64,000 bases of DNA from assembly GCA_037893245.1 (NCBI GenBank), contig JBAIAA010000117.1, positions 3,906,001 to 3,970,000 on the forward strand. Reading direction: 5' to 3'. Position numbers and translations under genes: made by a program. The notes below the pieces were generated by a model. It worked only from the letters and a program-made list of their open reading frames with translations, was not told the DNA's origin and searched no databases. Source of the DNA: Crossaster papposus. Lineage: Eukaryota; Echinodermata; Asteroidea; Velatida; Solasteridae. Within the stretch, counting starts at the first letter, position 1. The number at the start of each line of letters is the position of its first letter. Positions 31,152 through 42,614 of this stretch are shown piece by piece.

Positions 31152-33030
31152 AATGTGTAATTTGCAAGGTAAGAAGTTTATAACATCTACGAGGCATTTC
31201 TCTAGCAAAACTGGCCATCATCTTTTTGAGGGGGACCAAGTACAATCACGCACAAGAAAAAAGCAAAAATGACAGCTCCCATTGCCAGCTCCCATTTTGT
31301 CACCTAGAAAAAAATTGTTTGTATGGATTGTGAATGTAAATTTTCCTAATTTCTTACTATAACATGTAAGAGTTTGCTGAATACAAAGATAGCTTTTTTC
31401 AAGTGAAGCTGAAACGTGCATTTGGAGGTTGTTGGTGCTTGTTGACACTATGTTTGTGCTCAATAGCACAACCGGAACAATTTGCCGTTTACGGTACACA
31501 TTCACTATTTTACTTTCCAAAAATCAAATTAGGCTGGTCACTATCAATCAGTGCACAAAAACAAGTTCATATCATGATACTACATGTACAGTCATCATTA
31601 AACCACTCACTGTGACTAAAGTTCTACAAGACTCCAATGCCATGGTTCATCCAAGGCAAACTTTCTACACAAAGTGTCATTATCCTCATCAATTTCCTCA
31701 TCTTTGCTGACCGCGGTGTCCTTTCTTCTGCCATCTAAGTTCTTCGTCGCAGCTCCTTTTTGTTCCCGTTCTCTTCTTTCCCTGTTTTTGCTTGCTACTC
31801 TTTGCGACTGTTTGGTTCTCATTTTGTCTGTTACACTGTCTATAATGCTGTTTGCTTGTGCTTTCGATAAGTCCATACCAATTCTGTAAATTTGGAAGAC
31901 AAAATAATGACATTTTTGTTAAACTGCTGCCATATCATAACCGGAATAAACAGTTGAAAAAATGTTGACGCCACTTTTTTCTTCATATGTATCATCTGAA
32001 TAAAGGTCCGTTAAAAATGTTGAAAAGACTCTAGGGCTAAGACTAAGCATGGAGTTCTTATTCCTCCATGGACTAATAAACATTTAGAATTTTGTAAGCG
32101 CACACACAATGTAAATATTTGGGAAAATTTCATGACTCCATTTGTCTTTGTACACAATCGGCGACGTAGCCGCGTCTACATACTACATTCTTTCCTAAAG
32201 TGTAAACAGTAAATATCATATTGAATAATGTGAAATCCGGTAAAGTTCACCGTCATGACCTTCGGCATTGTTTGTCGGGCATATGCCTATGCAGGGTGGC
32301 CCATAACAAAAACTAACAAACCGTGCTTTTGCTGCACATGAGGTCACACATTGGTACGGTACCATAAATGAATGGGGAGTCTTTCTGGTGAAAGAAAAAG
32401 ATAACAAGATTCTCGCGGTAGGCCTATATCAACTTTCTTTCTCCCTTTGTAGTTTTGGCTTGGTCATAAAATATCAGGTTTTTTTGTGGCCACCCTGGCT
32501 GTGACTGTGTCATATATGCTGGCCTTGGCATGGGGATGGAGGTTGAGTTATATTAGTCAATAACGCTGCATAAAACATGAGTTCATGATAGTTTATGATA
32601 CAACTTACATTTTACAAAAATTACAACTGTAGTGTGTGGGCCGGCATGCAGCCGGTCACTACGACGTTTGTACCACAAATCCCACAATATTTACGTTATT
32701 ACACAGTCTGATTAAAACATACCTGGATTACTCGCAGAAATGGAGAACGTATTTCGGACTTTTGGATGTACAGCAAATGAAACCTGGAAGATCGATAAAC
32801 TAGTGATACATTAACACTTGGCGCAGACGTCTTGTAAACATGTAAAAAAGATGTCGACTTCGCCCTACTTTTGAAGTTGAACTTTTAGACAAAATGTAGG
32901 GCAAAGGCCATGACCAATATGGAGGGCAGCAGAGCAGAACAAAAGAGGCTCCCTGGCCCTACACGACGTACGTACGTACGACGTACGTCCGTGATCGTTT
33001 TGTTTTTTTAAAGATCGGCGTGTACGTTAC
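31152..33030 (-). other. Long intron of the Harbinger transposase, right part
   Basis: Together with 29281-31151 this forms a ~3.75-kb interval between the first two recognised transposase exons. The coding phases match across it (GCC G, then GG TTC). It carries the candidate exon at 31616-31883 and otherwise nothing I recognise; a short ACGTACGT palindromic run occurs at about 32965-32990. Confidence 0.5.
31616..31883 (-). other. Candidate terminal exon, unidentified
   Basis: On the minus strand an acceptor-like TTTACAG is followed by 88 codons of highly charged sequence (KNRERREREQKGAATK, then DEEIDEDNDTLCRKF) ending in a stop. Composition and the acceptor suggest a genuine last exon, but I do not recognise the protein and found no partner exon. 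It lies inside the transposase intron on the same strand, so it may belong to another inserted element. Confidence 0.3.
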
Positions 33031-33433
33031 CGGCGACCCTGAAGAAACCTTGTTTCAAGGAGAGGTGGGAGCGGGAAACTTAATATACTTTCGCTCATTT
33101 CCGAGTACTCTCAGCACTGCCTGCACGACTCTGTCGATTGCTCTCCATGCAGTTGGTGGGCTGACTCTTGGGCATGTATCGCCAACAACGATCGCAAATG
33201 TCCCCGAAGACAGATAGCGCAAGCCTAAACAAACTTGTAGAATCGGGGGAAGTGCCATGTTTCGGTCGGTTGTATGATTAAGAAGGGGCGTCAGTATCGT
33301 CACCAAAAATAAGATGGTGCGTGGTCGAAATCGATATCTTGACCAAACTTGGTCCTGAACATTTCTAAGGGGTTTTCCCTGTCGCGAAAAACGCGTCTTT
33401 GCCGTTCAATTGAATAATTATGTCGGCGGTTTT

Positions 33434-34127
33434 GCCGGTGTGAAAGGTAATTCTGTCCCCCCTGGTAAATGTGTCCCCCCGGACAGACTAATTACCAGGC
33501 CGTGACCCGGTAAATCTGTCCGGGGGGACACATTTACCTAGGTATTTCTGTCCCCCTCCAGGTAATTCTGTCTCCCTGCCCAACGTTAAACGTGTCCCCC
33601 TGGTAAAATTGTCCCGTGCAACGTCACAAGTCTAGCACCCACTAGACGCAACAACCAGTGTAGTACAGGTTCACCCCTTCATGGTGCATCATTTGTGGCA
33701 GACTGTAGGATGTGTAGCGTACTACAAATTACAGGTGGTTAAAAGTGCTGCCACACTTCGTGCTGGGTATACAGAATTTGTACGCGTGCAAGAAGTCTGA
33801 AAATACTGATTACCGCTAATTTCCCTTTCGCGCAGAAACGTAGATCGGTTGATTTAATTAATACAGTTATTTATATTTTTATTTTTATTTTGATAAATCG
33901 ATGAAGGGAACAGAAGTCCAAATAATAAATACCATGTGGGCTTTTCATTGAAATAACATCATAATAACCACTTATGTGTGGAACATTGGGGGACAAAATT
34001 ACCTAGAGAGGGGACAGAATAAACTGGAGGGGGACGGAATTAACGGCTCTAGGGGGACACTTTTACCTAGGTAATTCTGTCCCCCCGGACAATTTTACCG
34101 GGGGACAGAATTACCGTCCACACCGGC
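33434..34127. mobile_element. 694-bp MITE with GGTAATTCTGTCCCCC subterminal repeats
   Basis: Inverted ends GCCGGTGTGAAAGGTAATTC and the inverse at 34127. Several variants of GGTAATTCTGTCCCCC/GGGGGACAGAATTACC cluster within ~180 bp of the left end and ~130 bp of the right, in both orientations. The middle is non-coding. No clear target duplication. It lies upstream of the first recognised transposase exon. Confidence 0.75.
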
Positions 34128-34345
34128 GTCTTGCCTGTCTCCGCACTACCATATTGGAGATTTTTGATTGAAAATAAAAATGGCGTCGACAATAAGCACA
34201 AAATCTACCAGTAAGCAGACGTTTTAGGTTGTTTAGGGCTTTAAGCAGAAAAAGGTTGCTTACGCGTTTTATGAAATAGAAATACCGCTAAGGGACACCC
34301 TGTAAGCACAAAACGTGTGCTTACATGTTTTATGAAATTGGGCCC

Positions 34346-34974
34346 TGATGCTGTGCCACACACTTTATTAATACGCGCCAACGATTGATTTTAACACGCG
34401 CGCGTGTGCAGCGCACATGGCTGGGAGGATGATTCAAATTCCTGCGTCACGTTCACATTTAGCTCTTAGCTGCCATCGATGTTGTACGCCTTTCTCTGTA
34501 TACTAGCGCTATAACGCAAATTTACCGACTGAAAGGTAATTTTATGTTTACACTTGGTTTTTCTCTCTCTCTAACACCACGTAAAAGTTTTTATGGGGTA
34601 GGTCGTGCAGTTTCCAGACAAAACCTACCCACGGTCTGAGCGAACTGCACCTGACCAGTTCTCGCTTTTTAGACATTTTTGTTTATGGTCTCCTTGTTGA
34701 AATTTACTAAAATAGACTGGTAAGAACTTTTACACGCCGGCATCTTTAAAACCTATACTAACCTGAACCCTGTAAATATTCTGTTACTTTAATCAGTTTG
34801 TTTCTTTACTGTCCTGATAAATACCAACGCTGCGTCCTTATGGCGCAATGTATTTTTCCCTCAATATTCCAAAGTTCCCTCCATTTCTCTATAAAAAATT
34901 AAATCCTACAGATGTCATGCATTCACTAGCGGCATCAAGGACTATTTTTTATTTTTTGTTCATATTTATTTCCA
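34346..34974. other. No recognised gene
   Basis: Unassigned DNA between the candidate right end of the Harbinger element and the 3' end of the LINE. No credible ORF. AGTTTTTATGGGGTAGGTCG at about 34587 has no match I noticed elsewhere. Confidence 0.5.
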
Positions 34975-36785
34975 CTTAATAAAAAAAAAAAGATTTATAG
35001 ACGGTATAAATAAACGTATACGATTAAGCGGCGGGCTTCTCCAAAAAGCAAGCTTGTCAAGTGGAAAGGCCCTTGATGTGTAGAAAGAAAGTAATTATGT
35101 CAAGATAAATAGATATTATACGGGTTCCATTTTAACTACACAGAAATAAACTTATGTTACACATAAAATGACAAGGACCAACACAAACAGGACATAACAA
35201 ATACAATTGTACAATATAACCTACACAGGGGATCGTACAATGAATCTACACGTATCGCAGCTAATTATAATAATCAATGTTAAAGGTAGTATACACCATT
35301 TGCAGATATCGAAAAAATTTACTACCGAATTATTAAGAAATATCTTACTTATTTAAAAGTAAATAATGATTGTAGGCATCCAGCAAAATAAGGGCCCTAG
35401 ATATCCTGTAATTGTTCCAAAAAATTGAATTGTATAAACCAAAATTCATTCTCGCCGTCCGGCGAGCGCGAAAAAACAAAGATAATATAAGAATAACTGC
35501 TCGACTCCGGTGAAAAACAAACGCTGTTTTTCATGCTTTTCTCGGCATCCATGAATGTAAAAATTCGGACAGGTCAGTTAAACGATATTTACTATAAAAT
35601 ACAACCCCCCAAATCCACCCATTTCTGATAATTCAACAAATTACCAATGGTGTATACTACCTTTAAGAACGATATTTTTCCAAAAGCAGAAGTTTAAGTT
35701 TTTTCTTAAATAAAAAACGACTACGAATACTTCTTAGAGTTTGACTTAGTGAATTCCAATATGTTGTACCCTGATAAATGACAAATTTCTTTGGAAGAGC
35801 AGTACGTATAAAAGGAACATGGAAATCTTTAAACTGTCTGGTATGATATTGATGAATAACTGCATTAGTCACAAACATTCGTTCAAATGAATTAGGTAAT
35901 TTATGAGCTACAAGCTGATGCATAAACATTCCTAGCTGGAGTGAATACATATCATTAATTTTAAGAGTATTGTGATTAAAAAACAATGGATTAGAATGAG
36001 CTCTAAATTCCACACGGTCAATAACACGCAATGCCCTTTTCTGAAAAACCAAAATTCTATTAGAAAGACAAGAGCTTGTGTTGCCCCAGGCCAGAATACC
36101 GTAGGAGATATAAGGCAAAATTAACGCATTATAAATATTATACAAAATATGAGAGGGAAAAAAAGATTTCAATTTGTTAATAATACCAATATTTCTTGAA
36201 ATTAATTTACATAGATAATTTACATGACATTTCCATGATAATTGTTCATCAATAAAAAGACCAAGAAATTTAGTACAGTTGGTTTGATTAACAGGATAAT
36301 TATCGTACAAAATATCAGTAGGAATTGAACTGGCTGTATTGCTAAACAACATAAAACAGGTTTTATCAATGTTGAGGGATAATTTGTTGGCTTTAATCCA
36401 TTTAGGAACACCAATGAGTTCTGTATTAATGACGTTAACCAGTGTACCCAAATTGTTATGCGAGTAAAATGAATTCGAGTCATCTGCAAATAAAATAAAT
36501 GACAAGGTACTAGAAGATTTCTCAAAATCGTTAATATATATTGAAAAAAAGAAGTGGTCCCAAAATGGATCCCTGAGGAACTCCACAAACCAACTCTTTA
36601 GGTGAAGACTGGTTATCATTAAAAAGTACAAATTGTTTACGATTAGTGATATAATTTCTGAACCACTCCAAGGCAATCCCTCTAATTCCATAAAAGGAAA
36701 GTTTAGCCAAAAGTATATCATGATCTATTGTATCGAATGCCTTGGAAAGGTTCAGAAAAATTAACAAGATGGCCGCTTGTAAACG
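34975..36785 (-). mobile_element. 5'-truncated non-LTR retrotransposon
   Basis: The minus strand encodes the second half of a Jockey/CR1-like reverse transcriptase: LNLSKAFDTIDHDILL, GVPQGSILGPLLF, then FILFADDSNSFYS (catalytic FADD) and the C-terminal blocks CTKFLGLFIDEQLSW, LPYISYGILAWGN and FQKRALRVI. One frameshift falls in a 7-A run at 36544-36550, between the PQG and FADD blocks. The stop codon overlaps the TTAA of a MITE (35280-35666). Past the MITE the 3' UTR continues to about 34975, with TTTGGAGAAGCCCGCCGC near the end. The 5' end is truncated at about 36785. Confidence 0.88.
35280..35666. mobile_element. TTAA-flanked MITE, family A, copy 2
   Basis: 379 bp between TTAA at 35280-35283 and 35663-35666. 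The ends are AGGTAGTATACACCATT and AATGGTGTATACTACCT. It is the reverse orientation of the copy at 2658-3005 and about 40 bp longer. It inserted exactly at the stop codon (TCTTAA) of the LINE, which it leaves intact. Confidence 0.92.
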
Positions 36786-38737
36786 CCTGAACGCTTGGAA
36801 GTTGGCCTACATAAAGTCCTGCTCCACTCCATTTGGCAGATACATTAACCAAGTTCGCAAAGATTGCATTCGTATAACTATTTCTTTTTACCCTTAACTC
36901 TCGACATTATTTACTACTCTCGGCCTTATTTACCCAGACTCTCAACTTAGACGATGGGTCCTTTTCCCATTTTAAGTCCAGTGCGGACAGCCTCTAGGAC
37001 GTTTTCCTCTCAGGTACTTCTCCCGAGTCCAGTGGGTACTTCTACCGGCCAACTGCTGCCCGGGAAAACGTCCCTGGTCACTTTTCCCTAGACGATAAGT
37101 CCAGTGCGAACAGCGCGACTCGGTAAAAGCGTCCCAGGAAAACGTCCACCCGGTGTGGCGGTCTCACTTCTCCGGCGTGCTAGCTTCTCCGGGCAGATTG
37201 AGCGGATAAGTCAGCACGTTACACTCACATACTCATTTATCCGCTGTGCTCACTTCTCCTGATGCCGCGTTACCAACAGAGGGCGCTAATCACCATATTT
37301 TCCGTCGCATTTATGACAAAACGTGGGCAACAGGATCAACAAAGAATGGACAATAATTTAATTTGAAGATTTGAATTTTTCTTTTGTGTTTCCTAATTCC
37401 TCCATCCATGATGTGCATCATGTTGTCATATATGTTTGTTTCTTGTACACAGCCATTTAGTCTCTGAAGAAGGTTTCACAACACGCGTTTGTGAGAAAAC
37501 TTACTTATAAACATCCTAAACAAAACACACAAAAGATTGCAAAACAGGACAAGTAAGGTTCGGTTGAGCATAGCAATGACTATGCTCTATTCATTATTTC
37601 TTCTTGAAACTTTCCACACATACGAATTATTGTATAAACAATAAATTATCAAAATTTCGCAAACGTGGGACAGTTACGAAGACCTAATTTGCATATTTAG
37701 TTACGGTGTTAATTAGACCACTGATGGACTTTGATCCAAACACTAACTACGCAAACACTACGCAAAATCGCGTAATGGTTTTTAATCATCTGAATGCACC
37801 CCAAAAATGGGAATATGTAGAGGACTTATTAGGCTTTTCAAATTATGCAAAATCTCACATTGACCACCCTTTCATATTTTGACTTTGGATGGCCACATTT
37901 CTAAATAACATTGTGCGACTTTACTCTCATATTGTGATGACAGGTCACCTACGTTATTATATCCGTACAAGCGCACAAGTAGAACTGAACTAGAAACAAA
38001 AGTTTAAGTTTCTCTAGTATATTTCTTTTGAAATGTAATAATTGTTGAGAATATTTATCATTAATCGAGATTATTTTGAAGTCGAGGTGGGTGCAGAAAA
38101 GCAACTAAGAAAATAGCTTTCACCCTGCATGAACACTGAAAATATAACCTCGACCAATCATTCATATTGTTCATTGGACAAAACTGCAAAACAGAACAAG
38201 TGGCTTTTTCGTTTTTCCAAATAAAAAAAGGACATTTAAATAAATGTTTTTAAAAACTTGCCTTCGCTCAAAATGTTGAATTAGTTACTTCTTATCTTGA
38301 TATCTTGCTACAACCATTGAAATATCTAGGTTTATTTTTGAAACAACAAAAATTATTTTCAAAATTCTACACACAAATCAAACAATGTCATCGTCACGAT
38401 GTTGGAACTAGAATAGTAACAACCAAAAAGAATAAAAAACAAAGCCTTTTCTGAAACGTATTTGGAAAAGCAAATAAGAACCTTTTTAAGTCGAAGGACT
38501 TATCTCTGATTGTCAGAGGAAATAATTTTTCAAGGTTTGCCCTAAATTCCAGAGTGGCTAAATAATGTAACGCAAACGCCATAAAAAGGGCTGCTGAGGA
38601 CAGATGTTTCCAATGACACATGAACAAAAAAAATTGACATTTCTTACATATTTAACATAAGGGACTTGACCTAAATCAGATGATTGGAAGCAGGCCAATG
38701 TCACGGCAATTTTCCAGAAAGGTGACAGGAGCCAACA
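36786..38737. other. No recognised gene
   Basis: Unassigned. From about 36960 to 37260 there is a GC-rich, pyrimidine-biased stretch with recurring phrases (AAAACGTCC, TAAGTCCAGTGCG, CACTTCTCC) that looks like a decayed tandem repeat. The rest to 38737 is AT-rich without credible exons. Confidence 0.5.
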
Positions 38738-38898
38738 TATGTGACCCAGCACGAGTAAATGAGACACTTTAAGGCAAAAATGAAAATTGAGATTTTGATT
38801 TCATCATTTAAAGCTTGTTTAGTTTTAAACGATGAAATCAAAATCTCAATTTTCATTTTTGCCTCAAAGTGTCTCATTTACTCGTGCTGGGTCACATA
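38738..38898. mobile_element. 157-bp foldback MITE with TA flanks
   Basis: TGTGACCCAGCACGAGTAAA starts a ~67-bp arm repeated in inverse with only single-base differences, around a ~20-bp loop (TTAAAGCTTGTTTAGTTTTAA). TA lies on both sides (38738-38739 and 38897-38898), as expected for Tc1/mariner-type insertion. The ORFs through it are artefacts. Confidence 0.9.
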
Positions 38899-39678
38899 TA
38901 ACATGATGAGGTCATGCTTGTGTTTACATCCAATAGGAGTTTCCTGGATCTCGTCCCAACTTTGCTCTCATAGGAAAGCGCACAAGTATGGCATGCATGT
39001 ACATGATGGCCGGTGCCGTTGGTCGCTGGTTCAGTTCTGGCTCTGCAAAAGGCGAGCAGTGGCACAGCGTCTGAATTGCTGCACGTGGCACTGCCTCAGC
39101 ACAATAGGTGGGATGCCTCGAAGTAGTTGCTCTGCATACTAAACAGTGAAAGTGGAAAGGAAAAACAAATTGAAAAACAAAATTCCTACCATCAGGACAA
39201 AAACTCCACAACTTTTGGTGTCACGTTGTCTTAAAGTGTGGACCCTTTGTACGTTCCACTACGGGAAGATAAAAGGTACATTGAGATCCTATAAATTGCT
39301 TATGCAAAGTGATAGATGTTGGGTATTCAATTGGACTTTTGGCAGAAAAGGGTGTTTTCTGTCTGGGAAAAAAACGTTCAGTGCCGTAAAAGGTTCAGTA
39401 CCTCAATTTGGAATAGGCTTTGTGCTGGCAAGGTTGATGCCATTTTAGAGGGGAAAACTTCCTCAATGTACTGTTTCTCTTTTTAGTTATCTACATTGTA
39501 TATTTAATTTTGTTTTTCTTAATATAATTTTCTTTCCTGGTAAAGTAACACTGTGCACCAAGTAATGAACAATGAGTCCTTTGGTTTAACTTCCACAGGG
39601 CCGTGTCACTCCCAGCCATTACTCACACATTAATTGTTCTAGTGAAAGACACAACACTTTCAGTGACATAACACTTAC
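38899..39678. other. Unassigned, downstream of the last recognised Ulp1 exon
   Basis: The expected remaining Ulp1 exon, with the catalytic Gln and Cys, should lie here or further left on the minus strand. I could not find a convincing D-C-G motif. No other gene recognised. Confidence 0.4.
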
Positions 39679-40092
39679 ATGAAAAGAGAAGAATACCGCT
39701 TCTCAGCTGCACTGTATCCTGGCAGATAATTTAGGATTCCCAGCTGTTTGGTGTAAGGGTTGGCTGACAGTAGCATCCAGTGATCTCCATCCACACATAC
39801 AGGCACCAAAATCCACATGTGCTGTGAGAAACAAATCTGGACAGAAAGACATGTTTGAGAATTAACACATGTATATACATGATGTGACAACAGGCGCGAT
39901 TGCAGGACTTTATTTAAAAATCAATTAATAAATATCTTGGTTAGTTAAAAGCTTCTGACTGGTCGAGACTCAATTAGGTGAGCTATAGCTCCAAAATCCC
40001 ATTCACTAACAATTAATTTGGTGTTTACATGTACACTTACATCTAACAATGCAGTCATAGATGTGAAACCATTCGTGATCATGTATACTTTA

Positions 40093-40310
40093 TGTAACAC
40101 AGATGTTGCTTGCGAGTGCCTTTTATTATAACCCAGTACAACAAAAGGTTGGTGCACTTGATCTCTGTAGGTATCCAGGTGACAGCAATGAATAGATAGG
40201 TTTGATGCTGTGTGTGTCTCAAGAAATGGATAGATTTGGTATTGCGTGTGCCTCTCAAGGAGAGCTGAGTGAATGAAAGTGAACTTGGCCTGCTGATAAC
40301 AGGGGTACCA
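40093..40310 (-). repeat. 3' LTR of Gypsy 2
   Basis: 218 bp; shares AGGTATCCAGGTGACAGCAA (plus strand) with the other LTR. It differs mainly near its left end (TTGCTTGCGAGTGCC). Confidence 0.92.
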
Positions 40311-40555
40311 GGGCCTCTGCACATGGTGGCTACTTGTCAACACTTTTACGACTTATAGTTACTTTATTGTAAGGGACTGTAAGGGATGGTCTACAATTGG
40401 CCAATGCACAAAGTGCTTGGTCACAACTCTCCTCTGCTAATCTATTGAGTTCCACACCAATAACGGGTCTTCATATTACACAACTTTAGAATAAAAGCAA
40501 ACAAATTAAACTGATTGAAAAAGTAACTAAACTTATAAACACTGAGAACAAAAAA
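40311..40555 (-). other. Gypsy 2 non-coding 3' region
   Basis: Between the end of the coding tail and the 3' LTR. A purine-rich GCAGAGGCCC abuts the LTR on the minus strand and may be the polypurine tract. No ORF. Confidence 0.5.
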
Positions 40556-41199
40556 CTAAGCTACTTGTCCAATTGTGGCCGTTCCAAGGGGCCTTGCCAG
40601 TCGCACGTCTCCTTGGAGGAAATCCTGAAGCCAGTCCTCGACTCCATCACTGACGAGGCTGATCTCGGTGCATGGTGTTTCCTTGGGACTGGGACCCTTG
40701 AGCGACGGCTTCCTGAAGCAAGACAGTCGTCTTCCCACTTGAATGAGCCTGGAGGATGACCTTGGAACATGATGAAGATTGGAGTGCTTACCAGCTCTTC
40801 GTCTGCTGGATCTTCTCACAGGGTTGATTGAGGGCTTGCTTGTGATAGATGTTGCGCTGTCATCTATTACTGGCCCTGCGATGTGTTCAGAGATTTCCTG
40901 ATTATCACCTATGCTCTGCAACTCCGCTGATGACGTGTGGCTAACGTCTTTGAACGATAGAGACTCCAGGGTTGGGGTAGGAGCTGCTGGGACTACCGTC
41001 TCCTTATCAACACTTTGCTGACACTGTGGCTCAGTAGGCGACCGCTCGGAGTAGTCCATTGACAGGCTGGTAGGATATCCTCCGCTGAACATGACGGAGA
41101 TTGGGGTTCCTTGGTGGGGGATGGGGTTGTACATGTACCATCATGAGTACCAGCGGACTGGACAACATCTACAGCTTTGTTGGGGTCATATTCCAACAC
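40556..41199 (-). pseudogene. Gypsy 2 C-terminal tail of Pol
   Basis: Two overlapping minus frames (41134-40556 and 41199-40993) follow the integrase in different frames. The longer one is Ser/Pro-rich and contains INPVRRSSRRRAGKHSNLHH, typical of the disordered, basic C-terminal end of Gypsy integrases (RRSSR-x-R). Frameshifts from the integrase ORF are implied, and the exact joins are unclear. Confidence 0.55.
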
Positions 41200-41288
41200 C
41201 AGAATATCATGGAATTCCAGGGAATCATCAGGGCCACAAGCACGTACTGCTGTTCAGATGCTGTGCTTCAGACGTTTTCTTTCCTCCA

Positions 41289-42614
41289 TCAGGTGAAGAA
41301 GATCCGGGGGTGCTCAGAGAGACCTGCTTTTCCAAGCAATGGGGGATCTGCAGTAGTTAGCAGAGTGACTTCCTGGGGGGTTTCACCTGTCACCTCTGGG
41401 TTGCTTTTTTTTAGGTCACTGGGGACTATCTCACCAGTGTCAAGTATCTCGGTCCTCGACACGTATCTGGATGGTCCGGTGCCATCTGCTAGCTTTACCT
41501 TATATACGTTAGTAAGTGAACGTTCTTCCACCTTATATGGGGTAGGCTTCCAGTAGTCGGCGATCTTATTTCTTCCTTGGGGATGGCTACGAAGGAGGAC
41601 TCGTGTTCCCACGGGAATCCCTTGATCGTTGGTCCTTGCATCACTACGTTTGCAACGTGTAGCACTCCTCCTCTCCATCCTCGACAGAGCAGCCTCAGCA
41701 GCATTTTTCAGCTTGTGGAGGTGCTGGTCTACCCAGGTGTCCAACCCTAATTGGGGCGCAGCCTCCAAGTCAGTCAGCCCTAGCAGAAGATCGAGAGGTA
41801 GGGTTGGTTCCTGTCCCATGAAGACAAAGAAGGGAGAAAGACCAGTGGAGGAGTGGGGTGTACAATTGTACACAAACACAAGCTCTTGAATGTGTTCTGG
41901 CCACCGCTTCTTTTGCTCTGTAGAGAGGGTTCGAAGGAGATTGTGCAGCGTCCGATTGAATCGCTCACACTGCCCATTGCCCTGCGGGTGGTAAGCAGTG
42001 GTGCGGTTCTTTGACATCCCATAGGCAGTACAGAGATCTTTCACAAGTTGGGACTCAAAATTCCTACCCTGATCGCTGTGTATTCGCCTGGGAATGCCAT
42101 ACTTATGAAACCACACTTTAACCAGGATCTTGGCAACGGTAGTGGATTTTTGGTCGCGACATAGAACTGCCTGGGAGAACTTGCTGAACACGTCGGTCAT
42201 GACCAACACATTCTCTCGGCCATCTGTTGCCCGCTCCAGTGTCGTGAAGTCAATGGCCAGGATATCCAGAGGTCGTTCCGCCAGCAACGTCCCCATCGTG
42301 GGCCGCACAGCTGGTACGGGAGCCTTGGCCAAAACGCACCTCTCACACTGCGTACACCATTTCTCTACATCGGATACCATACCAGGCCAGTAACACCGTC
42401 GCTTCACCAGCGCTAGGGTTCTTTCTCGACCTTGGTGACCTGCCTGATTGTGGAGGGCTGTCAGTACAGCTGGTTGCAAGTTGGCTGGGATGATTAATTG
42501 GCAGTATTCTCCCTCGACTGGGTCTTGCGTCGAGACGAAGAAGACGCCCTGCATTTCCCGGATGCGGTCCCACCTTTTCAACAGGGCTGGAGTGGCATTA
42601 CTCTCCTTCTTCAA
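41289..42614 (-). pseudogene. Integrase of Gypsy 2
   Basis: 441 codons open from a non-ATG start. An HHCC finger (HNQAGHQG, then WCTQCERC) precedes a DDE core: ILAIDFTTLERATDG (D), RIHSDQGRNFESQ (D) and NGQCERFNRTLHNLL (E). A GT-x-V-type C-terminal region follows with GTRVLLRSHPQGRNKIADYW. It overlaps the end of the RT ORF by a few bases in another frame. The natural protein must be continuous with RT-RNase H, so a ±1 shift near 42612 broke it. Confidence 0.92.

Larger units (their letters stand above)
22528..33354 (-). pseudogene. PIF/Harbinger DDE transposase, spliced and interrupted
   Basis: Exons on the minus strand are 33354-33031, 29280-29168, 28534-28346, ~28305-28180, 27841-27702, and a last exon 27413-27337 continued at 22608-22528 once a Gypsy element is removed. 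They encode in order RYRFRPRTIL and [33 protein letters not shown] (first Asp), VCDHRKRFLDLVIRFPGSAH, LGDSAYAPN (second Asp), LLEQTFGIYKRRF (Glu), ACCLLHNFGI and a C-terminal helix. This is the DDE_Tnp_4 order of Harbinger transposases. Damage: frameshifts near 33056 and in the GDSAY exon (about 28265), a stop at the end of the third exon, a TGA in the last exon (about 27370), and the Gypsy insertion. N-terminal exons beyond 33354 were not found. Confidence 0.85.
17807..34345. mobile_element. Probable 16.5-kb PIF/Harbinger transposon with nested insertions
   Basis: The interior holds two convergent spliced genes typical of PIF/Harbinger elements: a Myb/SANT-like protein (18456-22386, +) and a DDE transposase (22528-33354, -), with stop codons about 140 bp apart. 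The candidate left end GGGCCCAATTTCATAAAG is read after removing a MITE that splits it (17817-18172, AATT duplication). The candidate right end at 34345 is the inverse, TTTTATGAAATTGGGCCC. Both ends are followed inward by GTAAGCA-like repeats. The 3-bp flanks do not match (TCT and TGA), so the exact borders and the single-element reading remain inference. Insertions inside it include a Gypsy element, a SINE and several MITEs. Confidence 0.55.

Noticed and set aside
38924-39211. Minus ORF as the missing Ulp1 catalytic-Cys exon
   Set aside because: No D-C-G or Gln-containing motif and no matching phase or acceptor at the expected place.
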